Part shown: in pieces, positions 11,783 through 20,513 of the stretch
Numbering within the stretch: the stretch's first letter is position 1
How the letters are laid out: every line of letters begins with the position of its first letter
NCBI GenBank assembly: GCA_036320915.1
Contig: JAXBDG010000001.1
Span: forward strand, 4,176,001-4,240,000
DNA from: Linnemannia elongata
Taxonomy: Eukaryota > Mortierellomycota > Mortierellomycetes > Mortierellales > Mortierellaceae
DNA length: 64,000 nucleotides
Reading direction: 5' to 3'
Notes under the pieces: model-generated
The model's input: only the letters and a program-made list of their open reading frames with translations
Told to the model about the DNA's origin: nothing
Database searches by the model: none
Position numbers and translations under genes: made by a program

Positions 11783-12952
11783 GGGCGGCTAAACGTGGGT
11801 CGAAACCCACCTTCAATTCAACTAATCATCATAATTCTTCTTATTGCATCCATCCCTTTTATTCTTTTATTCATTGCTTTCTATCTTCAACCCTTAACCA
11901 CCATCTATCTCGATTCCTAACCACACCCTAATCTTATAGCCTCTGTCTACTGTCCCTTTTCACCTTGCATTGCATTTCCCTTTTATCCTGTTATATTCTC
12001 TCGCTCACCACACTTCTCCTCCTTTTATTTTCTCACAAGCATATTAAGCATCTGTTTACTGTTCACAACCATCATCACTCCCTCTTTCTCCTCCTGACCA
12101 CTTCTCTTCTTTTGCTCAAACAAACGCATCCCTATCCCTCAATCATTGTTTTTTTGTTTTCTTTTTCTTTTCTTCTACCTGCATCTAATACTTGCATACT
12201 ACCACCCATCCCCAATTGGCCACCATATGACCCCGCTCTCTCTACCCCTTTGAGCCCCCACCCCCCTTCACATCTCGTCTGATCCGATCCGCATATTCAT
12301 ATATACACACATAACAAAAACAATACACCACCAAGCCATCCGGTCAACTTTTCACTCCATCCAACTGACCAAGATAAAGATCAATCGGCTAGTCTCCTTC
12401 CTCTTTCTCTCTTTCGTTCGTATCTGCACCATTTACTTGTCTCTTTCTACTTTTTCTCTTCTTTATTCCCTCTTTCATCACCCACATCCCAATCCACATC
12501 ACTATCCTGCTTGTCAGCTCAACCCCATCCCCACATCAACGGATCGACGTCGTTTTGTATCATTTTTTTTTCTTCGTTATTTGCCCATCGTCCCTTCCTA
12601 TCCCCTTTTTCTCCTCTTTGGAATCCAATCTATCGGACATTTTCCCCTCAGAAACAAGTAAGGTTCTCCTCTCTGTCAGTGCCTCTCTCTTTTGCTCCCA
12701 CCAATCCGAATTTCGCCCAATTCCGAGCCCGCTCCAACACCTATCTTTGTCCCTCAAACTGCTTCCAATGTTCTTTTTCCTTTTTCTTTCACACTCACAT
12801 TAACGCTCTTACCCTCTCTTTCTCTTATTTTCTTGTTCCCCTCGCCATCTACTCTACACCCTCCGCCCCCATCAACCTGCTTGTCAACATCTTAGCAAAC
12901 AAAAAGCCAAACTACCACCGTCATCACACTCTAAGTCTTATTCATAACGACC
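11783..12952 (+). other. Long pyrimidine-rich leader region of the F-box gene, probably with an untranslated intron
   Basis: The plus strand is strongly C/T-rich over its whole length. A donor-like GTAAGG near 12658 and acceptor-like TTAG near 12894 suggest a 5' UTR intron. The open frames seen here (for example 12511-13062) are CT-rich translations with no domain and end shortly inside the F-box gene in another frame. Confidence 0.5.
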
Positions 12953-15400
12953 ATGGCCACCACCACCGCTGCACCGATTTTCCATCTCCATCAATCTTCT
13001 TCTGGGATCAATCAGTTACCGTCATTTCACGCCAACGACATCAAATCTATGCTCTCCAGTAGTGGAAGCTACAGAGATCCGTTGATTCGTCCACCTCAAT
13101 CTTCAGGCCAGATACCTCAACCATACAATGCGCCAGAGTCAAGGACATCGAACCAGGACGCAATCTCTCTTTCTAGCAACATCTCCGCTAAATCTTCCTC
13201 TTCTTCTACCTCCTTCTCGTCCTCTTCTCCATCATCATCATCATCTTCCGTTACAACCACAACAGTCGCCTGTTCGTCAACCTCAACAATGAGCGACGAT
13301 GCAACCATCACCCACACAAACATCACCAGCCATAAAGAGATGCCATTCTACGGCCTCCCACCCGAGATCCTCCAACACATCGCCAGCTTCCTCCCCTTCC
13401 ACGGCCTCGTTCGTCTCTACACCTCTCTCCCCAAACTCCACCGCCCCATCTTTCAACTCCTCCTCGACCACTCCCTAGCCCTCATGATGCTTACCCTTGA
13501 AATCCGGCAACTGTCGGATGAACAACCGCCGATGAGGGATTCATTTTTTGTGTCGATGAATAATAACCCGAATGGCGTGGGGGCTGCGAGAAAGTTGCAG
13601 ACGCATTGGAGGGTGACGGATTTTGATCTGGAGAAAATGAGGGTTGAGTTCCAGTTGGAGGAGAAGTTGGGGCTGGAGATGGCGGAGCGAAGGAGGTGGG
13701 AGGTTGAGTATCAGATCCAGCAGCAATTGTTGCAGCAGGGCAGGAAGAAGGAGCAATTGGAGACAACGCAGCTGGGCCTGCAGGGCCTGGGACAGGGGGA
13801 GGGGGAGGAGGATATTGAGAACTTGATCTGGAGGACGCGGACGGGAGGGATGAGCAACAGTAGTAGTACCAGTAGTCTGACGGGCATTCTGGGAACAGGA
13901 ACAGGAGGAGAGGCAGGATCACAGCAGAGATACGATGTGGAGGTCATGGAGGTCTCGGACAGTAATTTTTTTCACTGTAATGGGTCTAGTCATACCCCGA
14001 CCTTGGGATCTGCAACGGTCTCGTTCAAGGCGCAGAGGAACATGCCCGCCCCCTGGATCTCGCAGCATTTCGACTTCGCGGATCACTCGACTCTAACATC
14101 TCCGCCAGCTTCGGCATCGGCATCGTCATCGACGTCTTCGGCACCAACAGAGACGACAGCCGTGATCAGAGCCCGCGAGCGTGTAGCAGCCTACCAACAG
14201 AACCGACTTTTACTCCGCGCACTGGCAAAGATGAGAAACTGTGAAGAGTCGAGCAAACCACAGTTTTTGCCCGTCGCTGTCGAGTTGGAGACTGAGGAGT
14301 TGGGCCAGAAGAAGGTTGAGGCCGAGTTGTTAGATGGTATCACTGCCGGTGTACGGCGGCGGACTTATTCGGGGTACGGGAAGGTCTCTGTAGTGAGTGC
14401 AAGTGTGGGGCAAGGAGCAAAGTTGGGACGGAGACATTCGTGGCAGGCTTTGAGATCGCCTGCTGACCGAGTGTATGGTACTGGTTCCGGAGTTGGAGTG
14501 TCGTCGGCTCAGCACCCTCACCAGCATCATCATCATCACTCGGCATTGGAGCCATTGTTGAATTTTGGAAATGATCTGAGTTCAAGTGGATGGACTAAGG
14601 CACTTAAACGGATCCTGAAACGGACTTCATGGAACGGGAATGGCAGCCCCCGGTCGCGGGCGCACACAGCACCTCCTATCAGCACTACCTCCGCAGTCTC
14701 CTCTACTTCGACTACTGGATGCAGTGTTTGTGATCCTCAACATTACCAATATCATCACCACCACAATCAACAGCAACAACAGCCTCAACGTCGGTCCATG
14801 GACTCTTTGCGAACAGTCGATTGGTCGTCGGTCTTTCATAGTGTCACATCGTCCATGCACCGGTCCTCCTCTTCTTCCGCCTCTTCCTACTCTGCCACTA
14901 CTGCCACCAGTACCACTTCTGGCGGAGCATGTCAGTGTCAGCACAGGAAAGCTGTCCTCCTCACCACATCCAAACAACAGGACCATTCCACAGCTGCTCC
15001 TGTCGCCGCTGCCGCCGCCGCCGCAAAAGCCACGACCTCGACAACCCTAGTCGCCAAACGACGATCCTTCTCAAACGTAGTCGCAGGCTACCGCAAGGGC
15101 AAGACCTCTCCATCATTCTCATCCTCTGACAGCTCGACAGCAGCATCTTCTACGGTCGACAAGGGCAAGGGGAAGGGCAAGAGCAAGGCGATCACTTCAG
15201 GACCCACACCATCCCTATATTCATCGTCATCATCGTCAGAGAAGGAAGAGGAACGGCAAGCTGAGGAAAGTCACCAAAAGCTGTTCGAGTTCTCGTACGG
15301 CGTACGACACAACTACCTGCATAGCCATCGTCTCGAAGGCGAGCGGGTCATTCGTCCTATGCGGTTTGCTTGCTCTTTGGACTTTTTCATCCAGGATTAG
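12953..15400 (+). CDS. F-box protein, 815 residues, low-complexity flanks
   Basis: Intronless frame beginning MATTTAAPIF with a good start context (ACCATGG). Residues 130-172 form an F-box (LPPEILQHIASFLPFHGL), the Skp1-binding motif of SCF ubiquitin ligases. A charged helix-rich stretch follows (about 195-285, EKMRVEFQLEEKLGLEMAER). Most of the remainder is Ser/Thr/Gln/His-rich and presumably disordered, with a His run (HQHHHHH). The extreme C-terminus (FEFSYGVRHNYLHSHRLEGE) is again well ordered and may be conserved. No LRR, WD40 or Kelch repeats are visible, so the substrate is unknown. Upstream lies a TATA box 1.2 kb away. Confidence 0.8.
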   Translation: MATTTAAPIFHLHQSSSGINQLPSFHANDIKSMLSSSGSYRDPLIRPPQSSGQIPQPYNAPESRTSNQDAISLSSNISAKSSSSSTSFSSSSPSSSSSSVTTTTVACSSTSTMSDDATITHTNITSHKEMPFYGLPPEILQHIASFLPFHGLVRLYTSLPKLHRPIFQLLLDHSLALMMLTLEIRQLSDEQPPMRDSFFVSMNNNPNGVGAARKLQTHWRVTDFDLEKMRVEFQLEEKLGLEMAERRRWEVEYQIQQQLLQQGRKKEQLETTQLGLQGLGQGEGEEDIENLIWRTRTGGMSNSSSTSSLTGILGTGTGGEAGSQQRYDVEVMEVSDSNFFHCNGSSHTPTLGSATVSFKAQRNMPAPWISQHFDFADHSTLTSPPASASASSSTSSAPTETTAVIRARERVAAYQQNRLLLRALAKMRNCEESSKPQFLPVAVELETEELGQKKVEAELLDGITAGVRRRTYSGYGKVSVVSASVGQGAKLGRRHSWQALRSPADRVYGTGSGVGVSSAQHPHQHHHHHSALEPLLNFGNDLSSSGWTKALKRILKRTSWNGNGSPRSRAHTAPPISTTSAVSSTSTTGCSVCDPQHYQYHHHHNQQQQQPQRRSMDSLRTVDWSSVFHSVTSSMHRSSSSSASSYSATTATSTTSGGACQCQHRKAVLLTTSKQQDHSTAAPVAAAAAAAKATTSTTLVAKRRSFSNVVAGYRKGKTSPSFSSSDSSTAASSTVDKGKGKGKSKAITSGPTPSLYSSSSSSEKEEERQAEESHQKLFEFSYGVRHNYLHSHRLEGERVIRPMRFACSLDFFIQD

Positions 15401-15502
15401 AGTTGGTTTTTTTTCCCATAGTTACACACAAAACACAGTTAGACACTCTTCCTTCCTTCCTTCCCCTCCTGTCTTTTGTTCGTTCTAATTAATTAAAGCA
15501 CA

Positions 15503-15960
15503 CTACTCCGCTCTTGCTAAAAGAGGAGCGACTTCCTGTAGGTTTTTGAAGGTAAGGAAGGAGAGGATATAATTGAAGATATCTGGAAAGTCAGGAGAAA
15601 TTTGTTGATGTAGCGAAGCGAGGTGTTGGATTGGTAGGTGGCTGAATGGTCCAACCAAGAGCTTCTTGACATTGTTTCCATCCAGGGGCATAAAAACCTT
15701 CTCGCCTTTTAGAATGACAAACGCCTCTCTTGCCATGAACTCATCGTCTGTGGGATAGCAGGGATTGTTTGCTTCATGCAGGCCATTTTCGTTGAACAGA
15801 TCGTGCTCACCCTACCGCTATTTAGAGTATCATGAAAACGAATGCTGATAAAATTTGTGTTTATCGCTCGAACACACATTAAACAGACTTTTCTGCCAAA
15901 AAAAAAAAAAATAGAAAAATAACCTGCATCCGAAAATCGAGACCTAGTTCCTGTGCTCTT
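15503..15960 (-). pseudogene. Two-exon remnant of an unknown gene
   Basis: Reading on the minus strand, about 15924-15960 encodes ERAQELGLDFRMQ. A GTTATT donor and GGTAG acceptor bracket an intron of about 110 nt (about 15814-15923), and 15503-15813 then continues in phase with GEHDLFNENGLHEANNP and, further on, EFMAREAFVILKGEKVFMPL and VKKLLVGPFSHLPIQHL, ending at a stop at 15503. The composition and the fit across the intron look strongly coding. Upstream, the frame hits a TGA and no start or earlier exon is found, so this looks like the 3' part of a truncated gene. Family not recognised. It is convergent with, and about 100 bp from, the F-box gene. Confidence 0.45.
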
Positions 15961-16369
15961 TCTCCTCGGCACAATCAGTGACCAGGAGTGAACCCCTTAA
16001 TCCTTTACTATAGCATAGGTTGAGTCACACATGAAATAAACCGCAAGACCCTAATCGAGTGAAACGAAGTTCGAATCCGACCGTTCTGGGATCCAGTACT
16101 TGCAACCAGGCGCTACACCCTTAATCCATTACTGTGTCAATAGCTTGACTTGCACCATAAAACAGCCCAAAATATCCAAGAAGTACGTAGCTGGATTAGA
16201 GCTTGGGGATAATACAGCTGGAAGGTGTAATGACAATAAGAGAGGATCCTTATTGGATGCATGCCAGGCACTCTTTTATTAGTATATCTGACTAGTGTGG
16301 CAGCCATAAAGGGACAGACAGCACTTTGCCTAAACGAGCACACGATATTATGGCTCATTCTTACGGGAC
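15961..16369. other. Short gene-free stretch with a weak internal duplication
   Basis: Two related segments (about 15978-16035 and 16104-16160) share a motif around CCTTAATCC(A/T)TTACT followed by AGC and TTGA. Between them is a TTCGAATCC element resembling a pol III B box; no tRNA cloverleaf can be drawn around it. Confidence 0.3.
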
Positions 16370-16645
16370 TCAATTTTCACCTTTGTTATCTATACCGGTT
16401 ACACCGGCTAACGCAAACTTTCCACCATTGAGAACTCCGTTGGTCAAGCTGATGTGGCTGTCGCGCTTAGGAGCGCTGTCGCCAGGAATGGAGACGACCT
16501 CAACTCCTTGTGCATCATAAGGGATGTTGGCTTCAGGGGGCACAGTTACACCATTAGTGTCAATGACTGGGGCCGAGAGAGGGACCGGCATAGCAACAGC
16601 AACCAGGCAAATAGTGGAAAGGATGGACAGGATGAGGACTTGCAT
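16370..16645 (-). CDS. Small secreted protein, 91 residues
   Basis: Starts with a typical signal peptide (MQVLILSILSTICLVAVA, probable cleavage after VAVA or shortly after). The mature part is about 70 residues, free of cysteine, with a Pro/Val-rich start and a Lys-Arg dibasic pair (SAPKRDSH) where a Kex2-type protease could cut, leaving a C-terminal peptide of about 33 residues (SHISLTNGVLNGGKFALAG and onwards). No known family. It could be a cell-wall, signalling or effector-like protein; this is inference. A TATA element lies 323 nt upstream. Confidence 0.55.
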   Translation of the reverse strand: MQVLILSILSTICLVAVAMPVPLSAPVIDTNGVTVPPEANIPYDAQGVEVVSIPGDSAPKRDSHISLTNGVLNGGKFALAGVTGIDNKGEN

Positions 16646-17153
16646 GACGACCGTCTGATTACGTTTGTAGTTGCCTGCGAGTGTTGTGTGTTATTTGATG
16701 GTCCAATAAAAACGACCTTGTGTCAACGCGATTGAAAAGGAAGAGAACTAGAGCAACGTTGAGAAATCAGAAAATGGTGGATCCGGAGAAGACGATGAAA
16801 TAAAGGAGGTATAAATAAGATGTCGAGTTTCTTGAAGGGTTTTACAATAGATCAGAGGCGCTGTGAAGGACAGGGTGGGATGATGAAAGATTGAGCATAT
16901 GCCAAGTGGTAGGAGAGAAAATGAAGAGAGTTGAAGTGAAAGAGAACGAGAAGACGAGGGTGGATCCTTTATATATCTGGGATGCCGACCTGAGGAAGAG
17001 ATCAAAAAAAGTTGCGTATAATGATAGCAGTATACACTACTTGCTATTACAGTCTTGCAGCTAGCCTCAATCAAACACTCGACATATAGTAAGGGAGAGG
17101 ATGGAAGGAGAGGAAGGCCGAAAAATTATGGTACTCGGAATAATTAAAGGGTG
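16646..17153 (-). other. Upstream region of the small secreted protein gene
   Basis: The minus strand is C/T-rich between about 16750 and 16970, as for other leaders here. Open frames in it carry only Ser/Pro/Leu-rich translations. No further gene seen. Confidence 0.5.
16968..16975 (-). promoter_or_regulatory. TATA box, probably of the small secreted protein gene
   Basis: On the minus strand this reads TATATAAA followed by GGATCC and then a pyrimidine-rich leader to the ATG at 16645. Confidence 0.45.
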
Positions 17154-17352
17154 CTGGAATGATCAAGGGACTAAAAAGACGAAAGGGGATGCAGAAAAGG
17201 ATAGCTTCAAAGCGAAAGATCAAGGGACAATACCAAAGGACAACACCAAGGCATAAAAATCAAGGGCAACACCAATGGACACCAATGGACAACCTCAACG
17301 GCGGGACAATGATCAAGGGATGCTAAAAAAAAAAATCAAGGGATGCTGGAAG
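17154..17352. repeat. Irregular repeats of the motif (A/G)ATCAAGGG
   Basis: The motif occurs about six times in 200 bp with spacers of 15-60 bp, along with ACACCAATGGAC repeated twice. It directly precedes the LINE copies. One further AATCAAGGG occurs inside the solo LTR at about 19183. Confidence 0.6.
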
Positions 17353-17389
17353 GACTGATGTTCACGTGATCATAGAAGCGTACTAGGAA

Positions 17390-18730
17390 TTGCTGGTACG
17401 CGACAATCTACCATCCAGTCTTATTGTCGTCAACAGGAGGAGAGCGTCGGTGAGGGCCAAACTGAGGTGCGATTACGCGGTGGAATGGGCAATAGTAGCG
17501 CGGATATGCAGCGAGCGGACAGGATCCACAACCGTCGAATGGGTCAAGGGACATCGCGGCGACAAGTGGAATGAGGCAGCAGACAAAGCGGCCAAGGAGG
17601 CCCAGGCGTTGGTAGGAAAAGAGTGGGAGGTCAGAGCGGAGGATCAGGACGACCTGCGTTACACAGCAAGAATGGCCGGCACTACACTCGAGATCGATAC
17701 CAGACAGGCCCTGAAGATGCAGACAACCAGACGGTGGCACCAGACATGGAGATCACTCAAGAGGCACAAGAGGTCGATCCAGGACTATGAAGGCACAGAC
17801 TGGCTCGGTACTCTTGCTATTATCCACAATAACAAACCAGTACACACATTCTTCAGTTCGCAGCAGGACACACGACTACGCAGCCACAGGATAAAGAAAA
17901 TCCATGGCATGCTACCAACAATGGACGCCCTTCATGCCCGACGACCAGACCTGTACAAAAACGATCAGTGCCGACAGTGTCATGCGACGACGGAGGACAA
18001 TGAGCACGTATGGTTATGCCCAGAGAGCAAGGAGGCCCACGATGAAATCTGGAAGGACGGACTCGGGAGGATCGACTTCTGGGGAGAGATTGCCACGAAA
18101 CACTACAACAGAGAGAGGAAGAAGAAAAGGAAGGAGGGAGAAACAGAGCCCAAGGAGATCGGGTGGGTAGCGACGAGCGGCAGAGCATGCAAAGCGGCAC
18201 TGAGGAGGATCATCCAATGGCCAAGCACGGAGGACCGTAATGAAGGATACACGGGCGATGAGAAGTGGACGGTCTGCCACATACTCAGAGGACTCGTACC
18301 CAAGGCTCTTGCCACGGAGTGGGCCAAAGTCTTCAAGGAGATGCCCAAGAGCGTTGCAGAACACGTCAGCCGACTATTTTGCAAGTACATCGAGAAGGAG
18401 GGCCGAGAAAAAATATGGAAACCGCGATGCGAGAGAACCGTCGAATGGGAGAAACAGCAGGGTATCACAGAAAGACGGAAGCACAAACCCCCGGAGGAGC
18501 GGCCCAGGTCCCAATGGCAACAAATATATGGACGGAAACCCCGAGCGAATGAATGCGAGTGCGGGCGGCCTCTGGCGGAGCACGAGGAGGGACGATGCCC
18601 TGGCGTTCAGAATGATACACATGCAGCCGACCGAGCGGTGATCGAGGCCTTACTAGGCCGGAGGAGAATGGATATTATGGAAAAAAGAGGAGCGATGACA
18701 GTTAAAGAGTTCGAGACGGAAGACACCTAG
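17390..18730 (+). pseudogene. LINE ORF2 C-terminal part: RNase H end and zinc-binding C-terminal domain (5' truncated)
   Basis: About 440 uninterrupted codons. The N-terminal part contains the end of an RNase H domain (TTVEWVKGHRGDKWNEAADK, with the His-Arg-Gly...Asn...Ala-Asp pattern of its last catalytic region). Further on, CRQCHATTEDNEHVWLCPE forms the C-x2-C-x8-H-x4-C zinc-binding motif usual after the reverse transcriptase of LINEs. Its extreme C-terminus has another Cys pattern (ANECECGRPLAEHEEGRC). No start codon is credible; the frame simply opens at the truncation point. Without reverse transcriptase it cannot act alone. The absence of stops suggests a fairly recent insertion relative to copy 2. 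Confidence 0.8.
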
Positions 18731-18942
18731 TCTTACCCCTTGAACCGCCCCCGAAGGGCAGCAAGGGTCATCCGGAGGTATGCGCAGGTGCGCCTGGCGC
18801 AGATTACGGATTGTGTTTCCTCGGTTTTGCGCAGTACACTTTATCTATTCTGCTTTGCTATAACGACGTAGAATACCGTGCTCGCATGAGCTACACTTAG
18901 ACTTCCGTTTTCGGATTAAAACTTTGACGTTCCAAAAAAAAA
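17406..18942 (+). mobile_element. 5'-truncated LINE (non-LTR retrotransposon), copy 1
   Basis: Holds the 3' part of an ORF2-type gene, a 3' UTR of about 200 bp with a GC-rich hairpin (18781-18801), and ends in a 9-A tail (18934-18942). The reverse transcriptase and endonuclease are missing. A 17-bp direct repeat, ATCTACCATCCAGTCTT, is found at 17406-17422 and again right after the A tail at 18942-18958; it could be a target-site duplication. Confidence 0.8.
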
Positions 18943-20513
18943 TCTACCATCCAGTCTTCAACAGGAGGAGAGCGTTAGTGAGGGCCATACTGAGGTGCGA
19001 TTACGCGGTGGAATGGGAAATAGTAGCGTGGATATGCAGCGAGCGGACAGGATCAATGTAATAGGAGCAGAAGCCAGGTGGTAGAGAAGAGCAGAATGCA
19101 GAAACGGATGGTGTTTATTGTACAGTACAGATAACTAGGGTATTTATACGGGTAGGGATTAGGAATGGCATTATGATGGCATAAGGAATCAAGGGTCAAG
19201 TAATGCATAGTGTTAGCGAGCCTAGGATACTGTGACAATCCACAACTGTCGAATGGGTCAAGGGACATCGCGGCGACAGGTGGAATATGGCAGCAGACAA
19301 GGCGGCCAAGGCGGCCCAGGCGGTGGTAGGAAAAACATGGAAGGTCAAAGCGGAGGATCAGGACGACCTGCGTTATACAGCAAAAATGGCTGGCACTACA
19401 CTCGAGATCGACACCAGACAGGCCCTGAAGATGCAGACAACCAGACGGTGGCACAAGACATGGAGATCACTCAAGAGGCACAAGAGGTCGATCTAGGACT
19501 ATGATGGCACAGACTGGCTCGGTACTCTTGCCATTAGCCACAGCAACAAACCAGTACGCACATTCTTCAGCTCGCAGCAGGACACTCGACTACGCAGCCA
19601 CAGGATAAAGAAAATCTATGGCATGCTACCGACAATGGACGCCCTTCACGCCCGACGATCAGACCTGTACAAAAACGATTATTGTCGACAGTGTCATGCG
19701 ACGACGGAGGACAATGAGCACGTATGGTTATGCCCAGAGAGCAAGGAGGCCCACGACGAGATCTTGAAGGACGGACTCGGGAGGATCGACTTCTGGGGAG
19801 CGATGCCACGAAACACTACAACAGAGAGAGGACGAAGAGAAGGAAGGAGGGAGAAACAAAGCCCAAGGAGATTGAGTGGGTAGCAACGAGCATCAGAGCA
19901 TGTAAAGTGGCGCTGAGGAGGATCATCCAATGGCCAAGCACGGAGAACGGCCACGAAGGATACACGGGCGATGAGAAGTGGACGGTCTGCCACATACTCA
20001 GAGGGCTTGTACCGAAGGCTCTTGCAACTGAGTGGGCCATAGTTTTCAAGGAGATCCCAAAGAGCGTTGCCGAGCACGTCACCCGCTTATTCTGCAAGTT
20101 CATTGAGAAGGAGGGCCGAGAAAAGATATGAAGACTGCGATGCGAAAGAAACGTCGAATGGGAGAAACAGCAGGTATCACAGAGAGACGGAAGCACAAAC
20201 TCCCGGAGGGACGGCCGAGGTCCCAATGGCAACAGATATATGGACGGAAACCCCAAGCGAATGAATGCGAGTGCGGGCGACTCCTGGCGGAGCACGAGGA
20301 TGGTCGATACCCTAGCGTTCAGAATGATACACATGCAGCCGATCGAGCGGTGATCGAGACCCTACAAGGCCAAAGGAGAATGGATATTGTGAAAAAGAGG
20401 GGAGCAATGATATTTAAGGAGTTCGAGACGGAAGATACCCAGTTTTCCCCTTGAACCGTCCCCCGAAGGGCAGCAAGGGTCATTCGGAGGTATGCGCACG
20501 TGTGCCTGGCGCA
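18943..20513 (+). mobile_element. LINE copy 2, decayed, interrupted by a solo LTR
   Basis: Same extent as copy 1, starting at nearly the same 5' point, but lacking 8 bases of copy 1 at the junction. The frame is broken by a stop (around 19493), several frameshifts (for example near 19800 and 20130) and the LTR at 19057-19237. It matches copy 1 through the 3' UTR and stops exactly at the base of the hairpin (20493-20513); no A tail follows. Copy 2 is therefore older. Confidence 0.8.
19057..19237 (-). mobile_element. Solo LTR (181 bp) of an LTR retrotransposon
   Basis: Minus orientation. It begins TGTCAC and ends CCTATTACA, so has TG...CA ends. In order it carries a TATA box (TATAAATA, 19141-19148) and a polyadenylation signal (AATAAA, 19114-19119). 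Flanks are ATCAA (19052-19056) and ATCCA (19238-19242), a 5-bp target duplication with one mismatch; LINE copy 1 has the empty site GGATCCACAAC. No internal retrotransposon sequence remains. Confidence 0.8.

Noticed and set aside
12511..13062. 183-codon frame before the F-box gene
   Set aside because: It overlaps the F-box start in another frame and consists of CT-rich leader sequence.
16005..16085. tRNA-like A and B boxes (TAGCATAGGTTG, TTCGAATCC)
   Set aside because: No T-arm or acceptor stem can be formed, so a tRNA gene is not supported; at most a degenerate SINE trace.
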